Shown here one piece after another: positions 37,497 to 47,672 of a stretch of 64,000 nt of DNA. Numbering within the stretch: the stretch's first letter is position 1; each line of letters begins with the position of its first letter. The notes beneath the pieces were generated by a model, which saw nothing but the letters and a program-made list of their open reading frames with translations, was not told the origin of the DNA and made no database searches. A program made the translations under genes and the position numbers. Source of the DNA: Plicaturopsis crispa FD-325 SS-3 (taxonomy: Eukaryota > Basidiomycota > Agaricomycetes > Amylocorticiales > Amylocorticiaceae); contig KN832559.1 of the NCBI GenBank assembly GCA_000827205.1, positions 123,167 through 187,166 on the forward strand, read 5' to 3'.

Positions 37497-39762
37497 ATGA
37501 CGAGCGCCGTCGCCCACCTCCTCGCGCAGACAAAGGCAAACATCGACTTCCTCGCTCAACACGGCCACATCTCCCGCCCAGACGCTGACCTCATCCGCTC
37601 AAAACTAGACGCTGCAGACCTCGCAGCGTCCACACAGCGCCTCCTCCTCCTCGACACCCCCTCCTCCCCTCCCCCTGCCTCCACTGCCCCCTCCTCTTCG
37701 ACCACACCCGGTCAGTTCCAGGCGCGGGCGCTGTGGGACTACAGCGCCGACCCGACCGACCTCGCGTTCCGCGCGGGCGACGTCATCACCGTCGTAGCAG
37801 AGACCAACGCGGACTGGTGGACCGGCGAGCACGGAGGACGGCGCGGCCTCTTTCCCAGTAACTACGTCGAGCGCATCGCTGCTTCCGTGCCTGCGTCCCG
37901 TGCGCCGTCGCAGGCGCCGTCGTACAGCGCAGGCGGGTATAACCCGTACCCGGGCGCTCCTGGGGTGGCTATGCCCCAGGCTGGGCAATATGGGGAGAAG
38001 TACGGGCCTCCGCAGGGGTATCAGTCGCCGCCGCCGCAGGGGTATCAGTCGCCGCCACCCCAGTCTTACGGCGGGCCCCCGCCTCAATCGTACGGTGGGC
38101 CGCCTCCTCAATCATACAGCGGACCCCCTCCTCAACAGTACGGCGGACCTCCTCCGCAGCAGTACGGCCCTCCGCAGCCGTACCAGTCCCCTCCTCCTCC
38201 TCCTCCTCAACAGCAGCAGCAGCAACAGCCGGAGAAGAAGAAGAAGTTTGGCGGGCTTGGGAATACGGTAAGTGTGCTTGCTTTTCGTGTCTACCTTCGC
38301 TCTCCTTTTGTGCGTTTGCCTGTCCTCTCGTGTGCTTGCCGTCCATGCATACTTTATTCCCGTCTTGTCGGCTCCTGCTACCATACGTCCCGTGTCTTCC
38401 GTGCACCGCCCATGCCCTTTACTCTCTCCATTGCATAAGCGCTCGCCCGCACCCCACCCCCATCCCGCCCCGCTCGACCTCCCATCGTCCTGTATATCTG
38501 CCAAGCATCCGCCCCGCGTCATTGCCAAGCATCCGCCCCGCATCGTTGCCGTGTGGTTGTTCTGCGTATGTACAGTGATGGCGTCGGGCAAGCCGGCGAG
38601 GACTGGGTGAGGACAGTGTAGTGTGTGGGCGAGGACGAGACTGGCGTTATGTCTGGGCAAGAACAGCGCCGCTGCTGTCTTGCTAGCACATCACACGGAT
38701 CCCCACCCCCTTCCCCCTCCTCCGTCGCTCTCTCCCCCCCCTCCTCCCCACCCCCTTTACCCACTCTCTCCTCCGTCCCGCAAATACTAACCCCCTCCCA
38801 CAGCTCGCCCAAAGCGCAGTCGGCGGCGCGGGCTTCGGTGCTGGTGAGTCTCGTTCAGTTCCTTCCTCCCTCTTGCTGTTGGGTCCCTTCATCTTCTTGT
38901 CGTTCTGTCTCTCGCGTACTCGCCGTGCCGTCCCTATCTCTTCCTTATACCGCCCCGTTCCCATCCTCCTTCCCGCGGCGTGTCGTCCTCGGGGCGCACT
39001 CCATGCGTACATGCCCTCCTCCACACAAACACTAGTTCAGGCTCCCGCTACATCTACTTTAACGCGCCAANNNNNNNNNNNNNNNNNNNNNNNNNNNNNN
39101 NNNNNNNNNNNNNNNNNNNNNNNNNNNNNNNNNNNNNNNNNNNNNNNNNNNNNNNNNNNNNNNNNNNNNNNNNNNNNNNNNNNNNNNNNNNNNNNNNNNN
39201 NNNNNNNNNNNNNNNNNNNNNNNNNNNNNNNNNNNNNNNNNNNNNNNNNNNNNNNNNNNNNNNNNNNNNNNNNNNNNNNNNNNNNNNNNNNNNNNNNNNN
39301 NNNNNNNNNNNNNNNNNNNNNNNNNNNNNNNNNNNNNNNNNNNNNNNNNNNNNNNNNNNNNNNNNNNNNNNNNNNNNNNNNNNNNNNNNNNNNNNNNNNN
39401 NNNNNNNNNNNNNNNNNNNNNNNNNNNNNNNNNNNNNNNNNNNNNNNNNNNNNNNNNNNNNNNNNNNNNNNNNNNNNNNNNNNNNNNNNNNNNNNNNNNN
39501 NNNNNNNNNNNNNNNNNNNNNNNNNNNNNNNNNNNNNNNNNNNNNNNNNNNNNNNNNNNNNNNNNNNNNNNNNNNNNNNNNNNNNNNNNNNNNNNNNNNN
39601 NNNNNNNNNNNNNNNNNNNNNNNNNNNNNNNNNNNNNNNNNNNNNNNNNNNNNNNNNNNNNNNNNNNNNNNNNNNNNNNAACCAACCCGCGAACCCACAA
39701 AACTGACACACACACACACAGGCTCCGCGGTCGGCAGCAACCTCATCAACGCGATCTTCTAG
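37497..39762 (+). CDS. SH3-domain protein with Pro/Tyr/Gly-rich linker (paralogue 1)
   Basis: SH3 proteins of this form (Lsb1/Pin3-like in yeast) bind proline-rich ligands at actin patches. Exons 37497-38267, 38804-38843 and 39722-39762 sum to 284 codons. The N terminus is helical (MTSAVAHLLAQTKANIDFLA). The SH3 domain at about residues 75-130 has ARALWDYSADPTDLAF, DVITVVAETNADWW and GLFPSNYVERI. Then come repeated PPPQSYGG units and a Gln run. A conserved glycine-rich C terminus is split over three exons: KKFGGLGNTLAQSAVGG, AGFGAG and SNLINAIF. The last intron contains the N gap, so its length is unknown. A second copy of the gene lies at 47,673-48,670. Confidence 0.85.
39071..39679. other. 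assembly gap (run of N)
   Basis: A run of 609 N. It lies inside the last intron of the SH3 paralogue-1 gene and is followed by a CA repeat just before the acceptor. Nothing can be said about its content. Confidence 1.
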
Positions 39763-41837
39763 GTGGCGCTGTCGGTGGTCGGCGGTGTGCTCGCGCGTAC
39801 ACTGTGCTCGCGTACACTGTGCTCGCCGGTGCAAGGTGTCGGTGTGCTCGCCGCTGCAGGTGTCGGTGGGCATCGACGAACGCGCGACGTCCGACCACGT
39901 GCGCAGGCGACAGAAGAATGAAGAAGAGCAAGGGCCAAGGTTCCTAATCTAACTGTAAATGTATGCGTACAATCCCCCCCTCTCCCCCTCCACGGACTCG
40001 AGTCTTTCGTCTCTCTATCCATCCACTGTCCGATCCATCACACACCACACCACACCACACACCACACCATAACGCTACCCGTCGTCACGCTACCCGTCGT
40101 GCTACACATCCCGTTTCGCATCCCGCTAGAGTGCTTTCCTTGCTATGATAATGCAATGCTTCGTTCGTGCTTTCACCCTCTTTCGTTCCGTGTCGGTGAG
40201 ACTTGGGTAGTGAGGATACGGACCAACTGCACTTACATTTACAATGATCAATCGACGAGTCCTTCAAGCTCCCGCGTCGCTTTCACTGATCATTCGGTTT
40301 ACAGTTTACAGTGAAGTAAGTACAACGCCGGGACGACCACCTGCTCACAACTGCTACGCCCCAACATCTGTTGGCATCGGGCTGTGCTCGTAAACCCACG
40401 AGCAAGTACACATCTCCCCAGCCCGCTGCACCGCATACCCCACCTTCTGTATACATCACGCACCCACTAGATGCTGCTAGAACCCCGTAGAAAGAGCCAA
40501 TCGATTCCACGACTCTACCTTAAATACTTACCACGGGATAGAACTCGAATCATCCAGGACCCACAGGCGAGTCCTACACACTCCCTCCCTACCACACCCC
40601 GCAGTCCTACACCACACCGTGCATTATGACGCGCCCCCCGCCGGACTCTGGCTGCCACTCACGCGCACACCACACACGCGCACACCCCACCGCAGCATAC
40701 CGAACACCACGCCCGCGGGCCGACCCTCCAAACCAGGCACGAAGGGGCACACGGTGACGGGCACGGGCGGGGGGTGGAAGCCGCGGTAGCGACGATCATA
40801 GCGCGAAGGATGATAGCAATAGCGAAAGCGCGACGATGATGATAGCGATGATGATAGCGCGGAGGATGTATGCGCAGAGAGCGGCGGAGGATGTAGGCGC
40901 AGAGAATGAGGGTGCGAACGGGGCTAGAGAGCTAGGGACGCGTGGGCATACGTCGAGGGAGGAGCAGGGGAGGGGGGAGGGAAGCTGCATACGCCCAGTC
41001 AAGCAGCGGGGAGTGCCTCTCCAGCGCGTGCAGCGCGGGAGTGTAAAGCAGAGCTAGACAGGCAGCTAGAAAGCAAAGTGTATAATCAACAGCACCTTGC
41101 GCCATGAGGCTCGTGTTCATCGAATGCACCAGTGATAATGGGCGCCCGTTCGACGCTTCCATCATGCATCTTTCAATCTTTGGTGGGAAGAATAGAGGTG
41201 AAATCAGTACACACGCGCGGCCGACGAGACAATCGCGGACCACAACTCGGAGGCGGACCACGACTCGGAGGCGGACGAGAGTGATGAGGCGGGGGACAAC
41301 GACGCAGCTGCAGAGGCGGACGAAACAGCTGAGCACGACGAGACGGACGAGACGGCAGAGGGTTACGACTCCGAGGTGAACGACAACGACAGGGAATGAT
41401 TCCCAACCGTTAGAATATACTATCGACACCGTATTTCCTCAAATCCACTTGCGCCTCGCTATTCGTCGTACGCGATGTAAGTATGCCCACTGAGCATCGC
41501 CTAGCGGTATGGTCTGAGGGTCACGGCCTCACTTAGACAGGCGTGTGTCCGAGTCACCCGTTTCAAGAAAAGTCGGAGGGCAACGCAAAAAGAATTAGGC
41601 AGCTGAGTGATACGTGCGCAAGTCAAGGGAGAGTACTCACCGTGACGGGTAATTGATCTGAGAGAGCGAAATTTGCCCCGTGAAGGGCTCAGCGCTCAGG
41701 GCTCAGGCATCCAGTGATCAGTAGGACTCAGTGCAATGCTCTAGAATCAAACAGCACCCTTTTCGTACACTCTGTACACACTCCCTGCTGGAAGGATAGA
41801 TATATTCATGTTACTCCTCCGTGCCCTCCAACCGCTC
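39763..41837. other. gene-poor region with microsatellites and a truncated acidic ORF
   Basis: About 2 kb with no complete gene. It contains near-tandem copies around 39,790-39,850 (GTGCTCGCG(T/C), GTGTCGGTG), a CACACCACAC microsatellite at 40,040-40,070, and purine-rich GATGATAGCG repeats at 40,795-40,920. A weak tRNA-like element lies at about 41,490-41,562. The acidic ORF fragment is listed separately. Confidence 0.6.
41190..41399 (+). pseudogene. acidic C-terminal ORF fragment
   Basis: The frame ending with the TGA at 41397-41399 encodes only an acidic, repetitive tail (DHNSEADHDSEADESDEA ... EGYDSEVNDNDRE). A stop lies just upstream in frame, with a possible acceptor (ATCAG) near 41,206. 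Similar acidic tails end many basidiomycete F-box proteins, including the decayed one at 32,754, so this may be the 3' relic of such a gene. Evidence is thin. Confidence 0.3.
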
Positions 41838-44137
41838 CTACGCGCCCGACTTCCAGTAGGCAATGTCGCCGTCGACCACTGCCCACGCGAGCGCCCATCA
41901 GCTCAACCCTTCACGGAACAAAATAAAAACACTCACTCTCGTACGGCTTGCCCTGCTGGCGCAGCTTCCCCGCAGCCTTCACCGCGTTCTCGCTTCCGTG
42001 TTCCTTCAAGTCCTCGTAGCTCATGATCTCACCGCACACAAACTTGTTCTCAAAGTCCGAGCTGCAAATGCCGTGTCAGCGCATAGATGATAGCGACGGA
42101 AGGGACAAGAGGGAGGGAACGTGACGTACTGGATAACACCCGCCGCCTGCGGAGCCTTCGTGCCTTTCCGTATCGTCCACGCGCGCACTTCGACGGGTCC
42201 ACACGTGAAGTAGCGAATCAACTGTGAGTAGTCCCAATCAGGACACACGCCCATATACAAGCGCCACCCAGTACAGGGGCAAAATGAACACCCACATCCA
42301 GCGACGCGTATCCCGCTTGTGTGATCTTGCCTAGGGCACTCGTGGCGCCCGCGGCCTTTTCCTCCTCCACGCGCTCCGCGTCCGATAGCGGAGCGAGGCG
42401 CTCCTCTAGCGCGACGGAGAAGGGGATCAGCGGGTCGCCCGGGTTGTTCTCGTCGATCCACGCCTTGATTTTCGCGAGCCTGCATCAAGCGCAGTGGTTA
42501 TCGTCAGCAACAGTGTCAACGGGCACGGGAGGGGGCGGGGCGCACCATTTGTTCTTCTTGCGGACGTAGTCCTTCTCGGAGAGGTTGACGAGGTAGGTAA
42601 CGGGCTTCGCGGTGAGGAGCGAGAGGCTGTTGACCACGTCGATCTATGGCAGGGCGTGACAGTCAGCTCAACTCGACAGACTCGTAGATGGAACGGGGTA
42701 GGAGTGAAGAGGGGGGTGATGTGATGTGAATCAGAAAAAGTGTGATCTCAAAGGAATAAATGGGGCGTTACTCCCTCCTCAACGAGCTGGGTTATCGAGC
42801 GTACTGCTCTTTATCGTCATGAAAGTAAAAGTGAAGCCACCCCGACCGAGCAATTTGGATTTACCTGTGAATACGAGTAAAGTCAGCAAGCGTGCTGGAG
42901 CGGATAAAGAGGATTGAGAAGGGTCAGAATATAAATTGATAGCATAGGCATAATGGGGCGTTACTCCCGCCTCAACGAGCTGGGTTATCGAGCGTATAGC
43001 TCTTTTTCATCACGAAAGCCAAACATGAAAGTTTGATAATCACCTGTGAAAACGGGGCAAGTCAGCGTTGTGATTCAATCAGCATACAAGATAGTCGTGG
43101 AGAAATTGAGGGGTCAGAATATAGGTTGATAGCATTGGCATACTTGGGGCGTTACTCCCGCCTCAACGAGCTGGGTTATCGAGCATACTGCTCTTTTTCA
43201 TCATACCAGCCATCGGAGCAAACAAAAAATAGAATACAAAATGAAAAATTCGCACCTCTTTGTTATTCCAATCCGCCTTGCGTACGTCCTTCCCATCCAC
43301 CGCCATAGTCTTGAGGATTTTCTCGACTGTGGCGATTTCCTCCTTCCGCGCGCGGTCAGCGAGGCTGTTCGAGCCCAAGCTCCTGCTAGTCTTCTTGAGC
43401 GTCTCGAGCTGCTTCTCCGTCCACTCGATGTCCTTCAGGCGCAGCTCCGTCTGTATGATCTCCATGTCGCGTATGGGGTTCACGTCACCCTCGACGTGGA
43501 TGACCTCCGCGTCGTCAAATGCACGGATGACCTGGAAAATACCGTCGACCGCGCGCACATGTGACAGGAACGCGTTGCCGAGGCCCGCACCGGTGGAAGC
43601 GCCCTAAGGTGGAAAAACTATGCATTAGATTGCAGCTTCGGCGAAGCGATGCGTAGAGCGTACAGCCGTGAGACCGGCAATGTCGATGCACGTGAGGAAT
43701 GCGGGTATGCGGGTAGTGGGTTTATATGTCTCGCAAAGCCACTCAAAGCGGGCGTCCGGGACGGGTATGCGCGCTTCCTGTCAACGGCGGCGCGTTAAAA
43801 GGCGGGTAGCCGTGCACAGACGCGAGCACCAACCTCAGGGTTAATGGTAGCGTACGGGAAGTTCGCGGCTTTCCCGAGATCTAATTTTTTTTCGCAATCA
43901 GCTTCCTCAGTTCATGCGTACGTATGACGAGATTACTGCGCACCGGTTTTGGATAGGGCGTTAAAGAACGACGATTTTCCTACATTTGGAAGACCTGTCG
44001 CGCCGCCGAAAAGTGAGGATGCAAAGATCAGTGTTCGCGGTGCAACTGACCAGACCTACGATGCCGATCTTCAAGTTGTTTGAGGGGCGACCGAGGAGGG
44101 TCTTCTTCTCCTGCGCGGGGGCCTTCTTGGGGGGCAT
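41838..44137 (-). CDS. OLA1: Obg-like ATPase 1 (YchF family)
   Basis: A TRAFAC P-loop ATPase of the YchF subfamily that binds ribosomes and acts in stress responses. Minus-strand exons read [20 protein letters not shown], the P-loop [31 protein letters not shown], the Walker B-like [12 protein letters not shown], a coiled coil ([18 protein letters not shown]), then [20 protein letters not shown]. The NLSE motif in place of NKxD explains the ATP preference. The C-terminal TGS-like domain has [38 protein letters not shown] and AYWKSGA. The ATG at 44135-44137 gives the conserved MPPKK start. The intron at 42644-43255 is unusual and listed separately. An intron also splits the P-loop region right after KIGIV. 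Confidence 0.93.
42644..43255 (-). repeat. triplicated intron units inside OLA1
   Basis: Read on the minus strand this 612-nt intron is three units: 43255-43044 (212 nt), 43043-42865 (179 nt) and 42864-42644 (221 nt). Each begins with GT (GTGCGAA, GTGATTA, GTAAATC), ends with AG (TTTTCACAG, ATTCACAG, GCCATAG) and has GCTGACT upstream of its end. All share a core containing AAAGAGC, GCTCGATAACCCAGCTCG, TTGAGG and GGGAGTAACGCCCCA. The flanks differ more than the core. The core can form short stems (GAGC with GCTC; GGCG with CGCC). At both internal joints the acceptor directly touches the next donor (CACAG then GT). Confidence 0.85.
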
Positions 44138-44512
44138 TCTCTTTTTATGTCGGGGGGTAGTCGAGGAGAAAAGTCGGGCAGCAGCGAAAGGGAATGAAAG
44201 ATGGGGAGCAGGAGGATGGACGGGATGGGCCCGGATTAATCGATCGAATAGCATATCCACGCAAAAAAATAAAATAAAATAAAGGAAAGGAAAGGCAAAG
44301 AGGGAGACGGTTAAATAAGGGGTATTGTTCCCACGGTACACATGGCGGCCGCGTATTTAATAAATTATTTTGGGACCGAATATTTTAGTCGGCCAATCGG
44401 GGCGCGCGAGGTCTGAGTGAACGATCCCAACAACGACGACGGCGACGACCAACTCCTGTAAAACTAATACCACCACTACCACCCCTCCTCCTTGCGTTCT
44501 TTTTTGGTTCAG
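44138..44512. promoter_or_regulatory. divergent promoter, OLA1 / small secreted protein
   Basis: 375 bases between divergent starts. It includes an AT-rich segment with AAATAAAATAAAATAAAGG near 44,265-44,290 and TATTTAATAAATTATTTTGG near 44,355, the only clearly TATA-like stretch here. No factor sites were recognised. Confidence 0.45.
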
Positions 44513-45124
44513 ATGCGCCGCTTTCTGCTGGTTTGCCTCGCCGCTTTCTTGCTCGCGCATGTCGCCGCTCAGACATTGACCGCCGTTGATCCGTGCGCCC
44601 CATTTTCACTCGTTTTCACGCTGCCCGAGGAGCTCACACACGTACAGGGACTCTGGTGCTACCGTGATCGAGGTCGTCACCGTCGATCCCGTCGAAGGGC
44701 TTCCCACCACAGAGATTCTGTGCGTATCCCACCCCACCGTCTCTCCCCCATGTTGGCTGAACAACCTCTAGGCAAACGCTCACCACAACCGCAGCAGCGG
44801 GTGCTGTCACCGGTGGAGCCGCCACAGGCGCGCGCACCATCGGCCAGCAATTAATTACTTTGCCGGGTGCCAGTAAGCTTCCCAATCCCGTGCCCTAAAC
44901 TCGGCTAACCGCCAGCTATCGCAGCCACGGTACTACAAACCGCGCTGGCGTCGGGCACTGTTTACGACTACTCCGACTGGCTGAAGATGGTCGGCACAAA
45001 TACCGTCGCCGCAAACGCAGCGAGCGCAGGCGAGCGGCGGTGGCGTGTGCAGAGCGGGTGGGTCGGCATTGGCGCAGGCGTGCTCGCCGGGGTCGGCAGC
45101 GGCGCCTGGCTTGTGCTTGTTTGA
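44513..45124 (+). CDS. small secreted, probably membrane- or GPI-anchored protein
   Basis: Four exons (44513-44593, 44648-44719, 44770-44872, 44916-45124) give 154 residues. It begins with a clear signal peptide (MRRFLLVCLAAFLLAHVAA, likely cut before QTLTAVD), then DSGATVIEVVTVDPVEGLPT and a Thr/Ala/Gly-rich middle. The C terminus is hydrophobic (VGIGAGVLAGVGSGAWLVLV). A signal peptide plus a terminal hydrophobic tail suggests a GPI-anchored or membrane-held surface protein. No enzymatic motif is present. Whole-codon exon sums support the model; the function is unknown. Confidence 0.65.
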
Positions 45125-45686
45125 ATTTTGCCGTGTTCGTGGGTGTTCGAGTACGGGGCGCAGGGCGCATACGGTCTTTTCTGGGTTTATTTTTCTCTTG
45201 CTCGCGCTTTTGGTGTCCTTGGACAGACACTGTACACATACACACCCGCACCCCACAACACGTCTTCTTGTTTTCCTTGCACTCATCGTCATCCTGACAT
45301 GCCATCACACAGGATTATCGAAGTCTACCATCTCGTTCCGGATACACGCAGGTTTATTTATCGTACCACAGGACGTACACCGCTGTTGTTTCCGAGCCCA
45401 TTCTATAGCACATACATATACTCGTTTTTCGGTACGCATGATGAGTGCATCGAACCATGGGTGCAAATCCAGCTGATCGATGCACGCTCAGCACTCGACA
45501 CCGGGTGTAACCGAGGGATATTTGTTCAGCTACGCGCGCCAAACTACGGTCCAGGACGATAACATATGCTGATCCTCTTCCACACCGACGAAAGACCATT
45601 GCGGTGTAAAGTCTCCAGATCTCAGTGCTCGCCAGAGGAGTCCGACGGTGGAGGCTCGATGGTGCAACCAACATCTGAGAGATCAC
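45125..45686. other. intergenic, no gene recognised
   Basis: About 560 bases between two convergent genes. A short CACACCCGCACCCCAC run near 45,240 is the only notable feature. Confidence 0.5.
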
Positions 45687-47273
45687 TCAGTAAGCAATGC
45701 CTCTATAAGGCCCTTGAATGCTGAAAATGTACTCCCCGATATCCGCGAGCTCAGTCTCCTCCACTGTCGTGATCCTCTCTAGGGCCGCAAGGGCTTCTTG
45801 AGGAATCAGTCTCAGTACAGACGGCGGGATGCAAATCGCGGGAACGACAAAGTCACTCCGCCTCCTAGCCTCCAAGACACTGCAGAGTGGGTAGATACGG
45901 CTGGCTACGCAAGGGCATCGGAGAGTGAGTTTCCGGAGGTGCACTGCAATGAAATGGCCGTCCTCGTCACACAATAGAGGGATATGATCTCCTTCGGATG
46001 CCGTGTAGACCATATGTTCGACACGGGGAAACATTATCGAAAGGTCGCTCCAGTCGAAAGTGTCTAGAAAACAATCAGTGAGGGTCACAGTCCGGAGGAC
46101 CGGAAACCTTGTGCCTCCGTCCGGCAGAGGCTGCGCGACTACCTCACAGAGAGCATTGCCGAAAGAGTCGACGCCGCAAAAGCTTATGGCATCCAGGAGG
46201 GGTGCTTGTATGAAAGCAAGGACCTTCACGGTCACGACTTTCACCAAGTCTGAGCGCAGCATGTGGAACGAAAGCGAGCGCAGTGATGGGAGCAGCGTTG
46301 GCGCAGCATCGACCAACGCATTGTCGTAAGGCCACATGGTCACGAAATCACCGCGAATATCGAGTGATTCCAAAGACCTGAATGCCTGTAGAAATCCGCC
46401 AAGGGCTGCGAACGATATACGCCAAGGGAAATCGATGTCGTGCAAGCGGAGAGTAGTGATCGAGGTACAGACGGGGCGCGCAAATCCAGGACCAAATCCA
46501 AGATACGAGAGGTGCTTCAATGAAGGTGCACCACCAGTGAACAGGCCAAAAAGCCCATGCCCCCAGTGTAGATCGCCCTCGGGGTCCAAGCTCAGGATTA
46601 TACGATGAAGCATCATCGCGCGAGCAGGCCTGAGCCGCTCCAGTAATGCGGACACCATGATTGAGCTTGCGTGTATTACAAGTGTCTGCCACCGATCAAC
46701 CTGAGCGCACAGTAAGTCCACGATAACAGCAAGTTCCCCGGTAGTGTCGAAACCGCAATCCTTGTCGAAGTAGACCGTCAACGATAAGACAGACCCCTTC
46801 GATCGTTGAAGAATTTCGGAGAGTATGGAAACCTCAGGAATTCGCCTCGTATCGACGCATATAGAATCCCATAGCTTGCGAGTGCTGAGAGCGACAGCTC
46901 TCCAGTACTTGGAAACGGATGAGACAGCTGCCCCTGTCTTTCCCAGAGCCACGGTAGTGTCGCCACCGTCGTGCTGAGACCATTCGAGGCGTGCAGAATC
47001 GTCGGCCATCCCGAAAATGATAGCCAAAATTTCGGATGGAAGCATGGCAATGGGAATGTTGTTATTATGGGGTTTGGCGTAACGAGCGCGCTCCTCCGCT
47101 TTCACAGATGGAATAGCCTCCTTCTGGCGCTGGAGATCGTCCATGGTATGCTGCATGTGCTTGGTACGACTGCTGATGCTTTTCAATGCTTCCTGCGTCG
47201 CAGGATCAAATGCTACATATGACCTTGTAACTTCACTGTGAGTCACCCGGAGATGGATCGGAAGATATCCCAC
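45687..47273 (-). CDS. F-box/LRR-type protein
   Basis: A putative substrate receptor of an SCF ubiquitin ligase. The frame is uninterrupted. It has an N-terminal coiled coil (ALKSISSRTKHMQHTMDDL), the F-box IPIAMLPSEILAIIFGMADD...SSVSKYWRAVALSTRKLWDSI, then leucine-rich repeats such as LSLTVYFDKD, LKHLSYLGFG, TLRLHDIDFPW, SLESLDIRGDF and LRKLTLRCP. The first in-frame ATG is at 47,156. The paralogue at 61,869 aligns upstream of it, so the true start is probably in an upstream exon joined near 47,223. The interval shown is the open frame. It is divergent from the SH3 paralogue 2 gene. Confidence 0.72.
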   Translation of the reverse strand: MGYLPIHLRVTHSEVTRSYVAFDPATQEALKSISSRTKHMQHTMDDLQRQKEAIPSVKAEERARYAKPHNNNIPIAMLPSEILAIIFGMADDSARLEWSQHDGGDTTVALGKTGAAVSSVSKYWRAVALSTRKLWDSICVDTRRIPEVSILSEILQRSKGSVLSLTVYFDKDCGFDTTGELAVIVDLLCAQVDRWQTLVIHASSIMVSALLERLRPARAMMLHRIILSLDPEGDLHWGHGLFGLFTGGAPSLKHLSYLGFGPGFARPVCTSITTLRLHDIDFPWRISFAALGGFLQAFRSLESLDIRGDFVTMWPYDNALVDAAPTLLPSLRSLSFHMLRSDLVKVVTVKVLAFIQAPLLDAISFCGVDSFGNALCEVVAQPLPDGGTRFPVLRTVTLTDCFLDTFDWSDLSIMFPRVEHMVYTASEGDHIPLLCDEDGHFIAVHLRKLTLRCPCVASRIYPLCSVLEARRRSDFVVPAICIPPSVLRLIPQEALAALERITTVEETELADIGEYIFSIQGPYRGIAY

Positions 47274-47672
47274 GTACGATGAATCAACTCCTTGGCCAAT
47301 ACTCGAGGATATTGGGTATCTTGAGAGGAGACAAGTCTGCCCAGTGCTGTCGACCCTTGCAACTGCCGACTGTTACTACTTATAAGTGCGTGAGTTTCTA
47401 GATACGAATGGAAAGTTATATACTATCGTGCGCGTGGATGAGCTGTGCACATACATCGCTATAGCATGATATAAACGTTATCCTATGTTTTCCCACAGCT
47501 GATGTCGTTTGTCGAATGAGAGCAAGGAGCAAGAGTTGAAGATGAAGGAAGCTCATGAAATGCACCGCCTTCAAGCCCAATTGAAAGCAACCACTCCTTA
47601 CTTCAAACGACGACTTCAAATTCGCCATCTCCCTCTCTTTCCTCCAACTACTACATACTTACGATTGACAAA
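47274..47672. promoter_or_regulatory. divergent region, F-box gene / SH3 paralogue 2
   Basis: About 400 bases that should hold both promoters and perhaps a short first exon of the F-box gene. Just before the SH3 start there is a CTCCCTCTCTTTCCTCC pyrimidine run. Confidence 0.45.

Noticed and set aside
38873-39873. Long open frames across the N gap
   Set aside because: They exist only because N is read as an unknown residue; the real sequence there is unknown and lies in an intron.
40031-40095. CACACC-rich sequence as telomere-like repeat
   Set aside because: The unit is irregular (CACACCACAC) and short; it is an ordinary microsatellite, not the fungal TTAGGG type.
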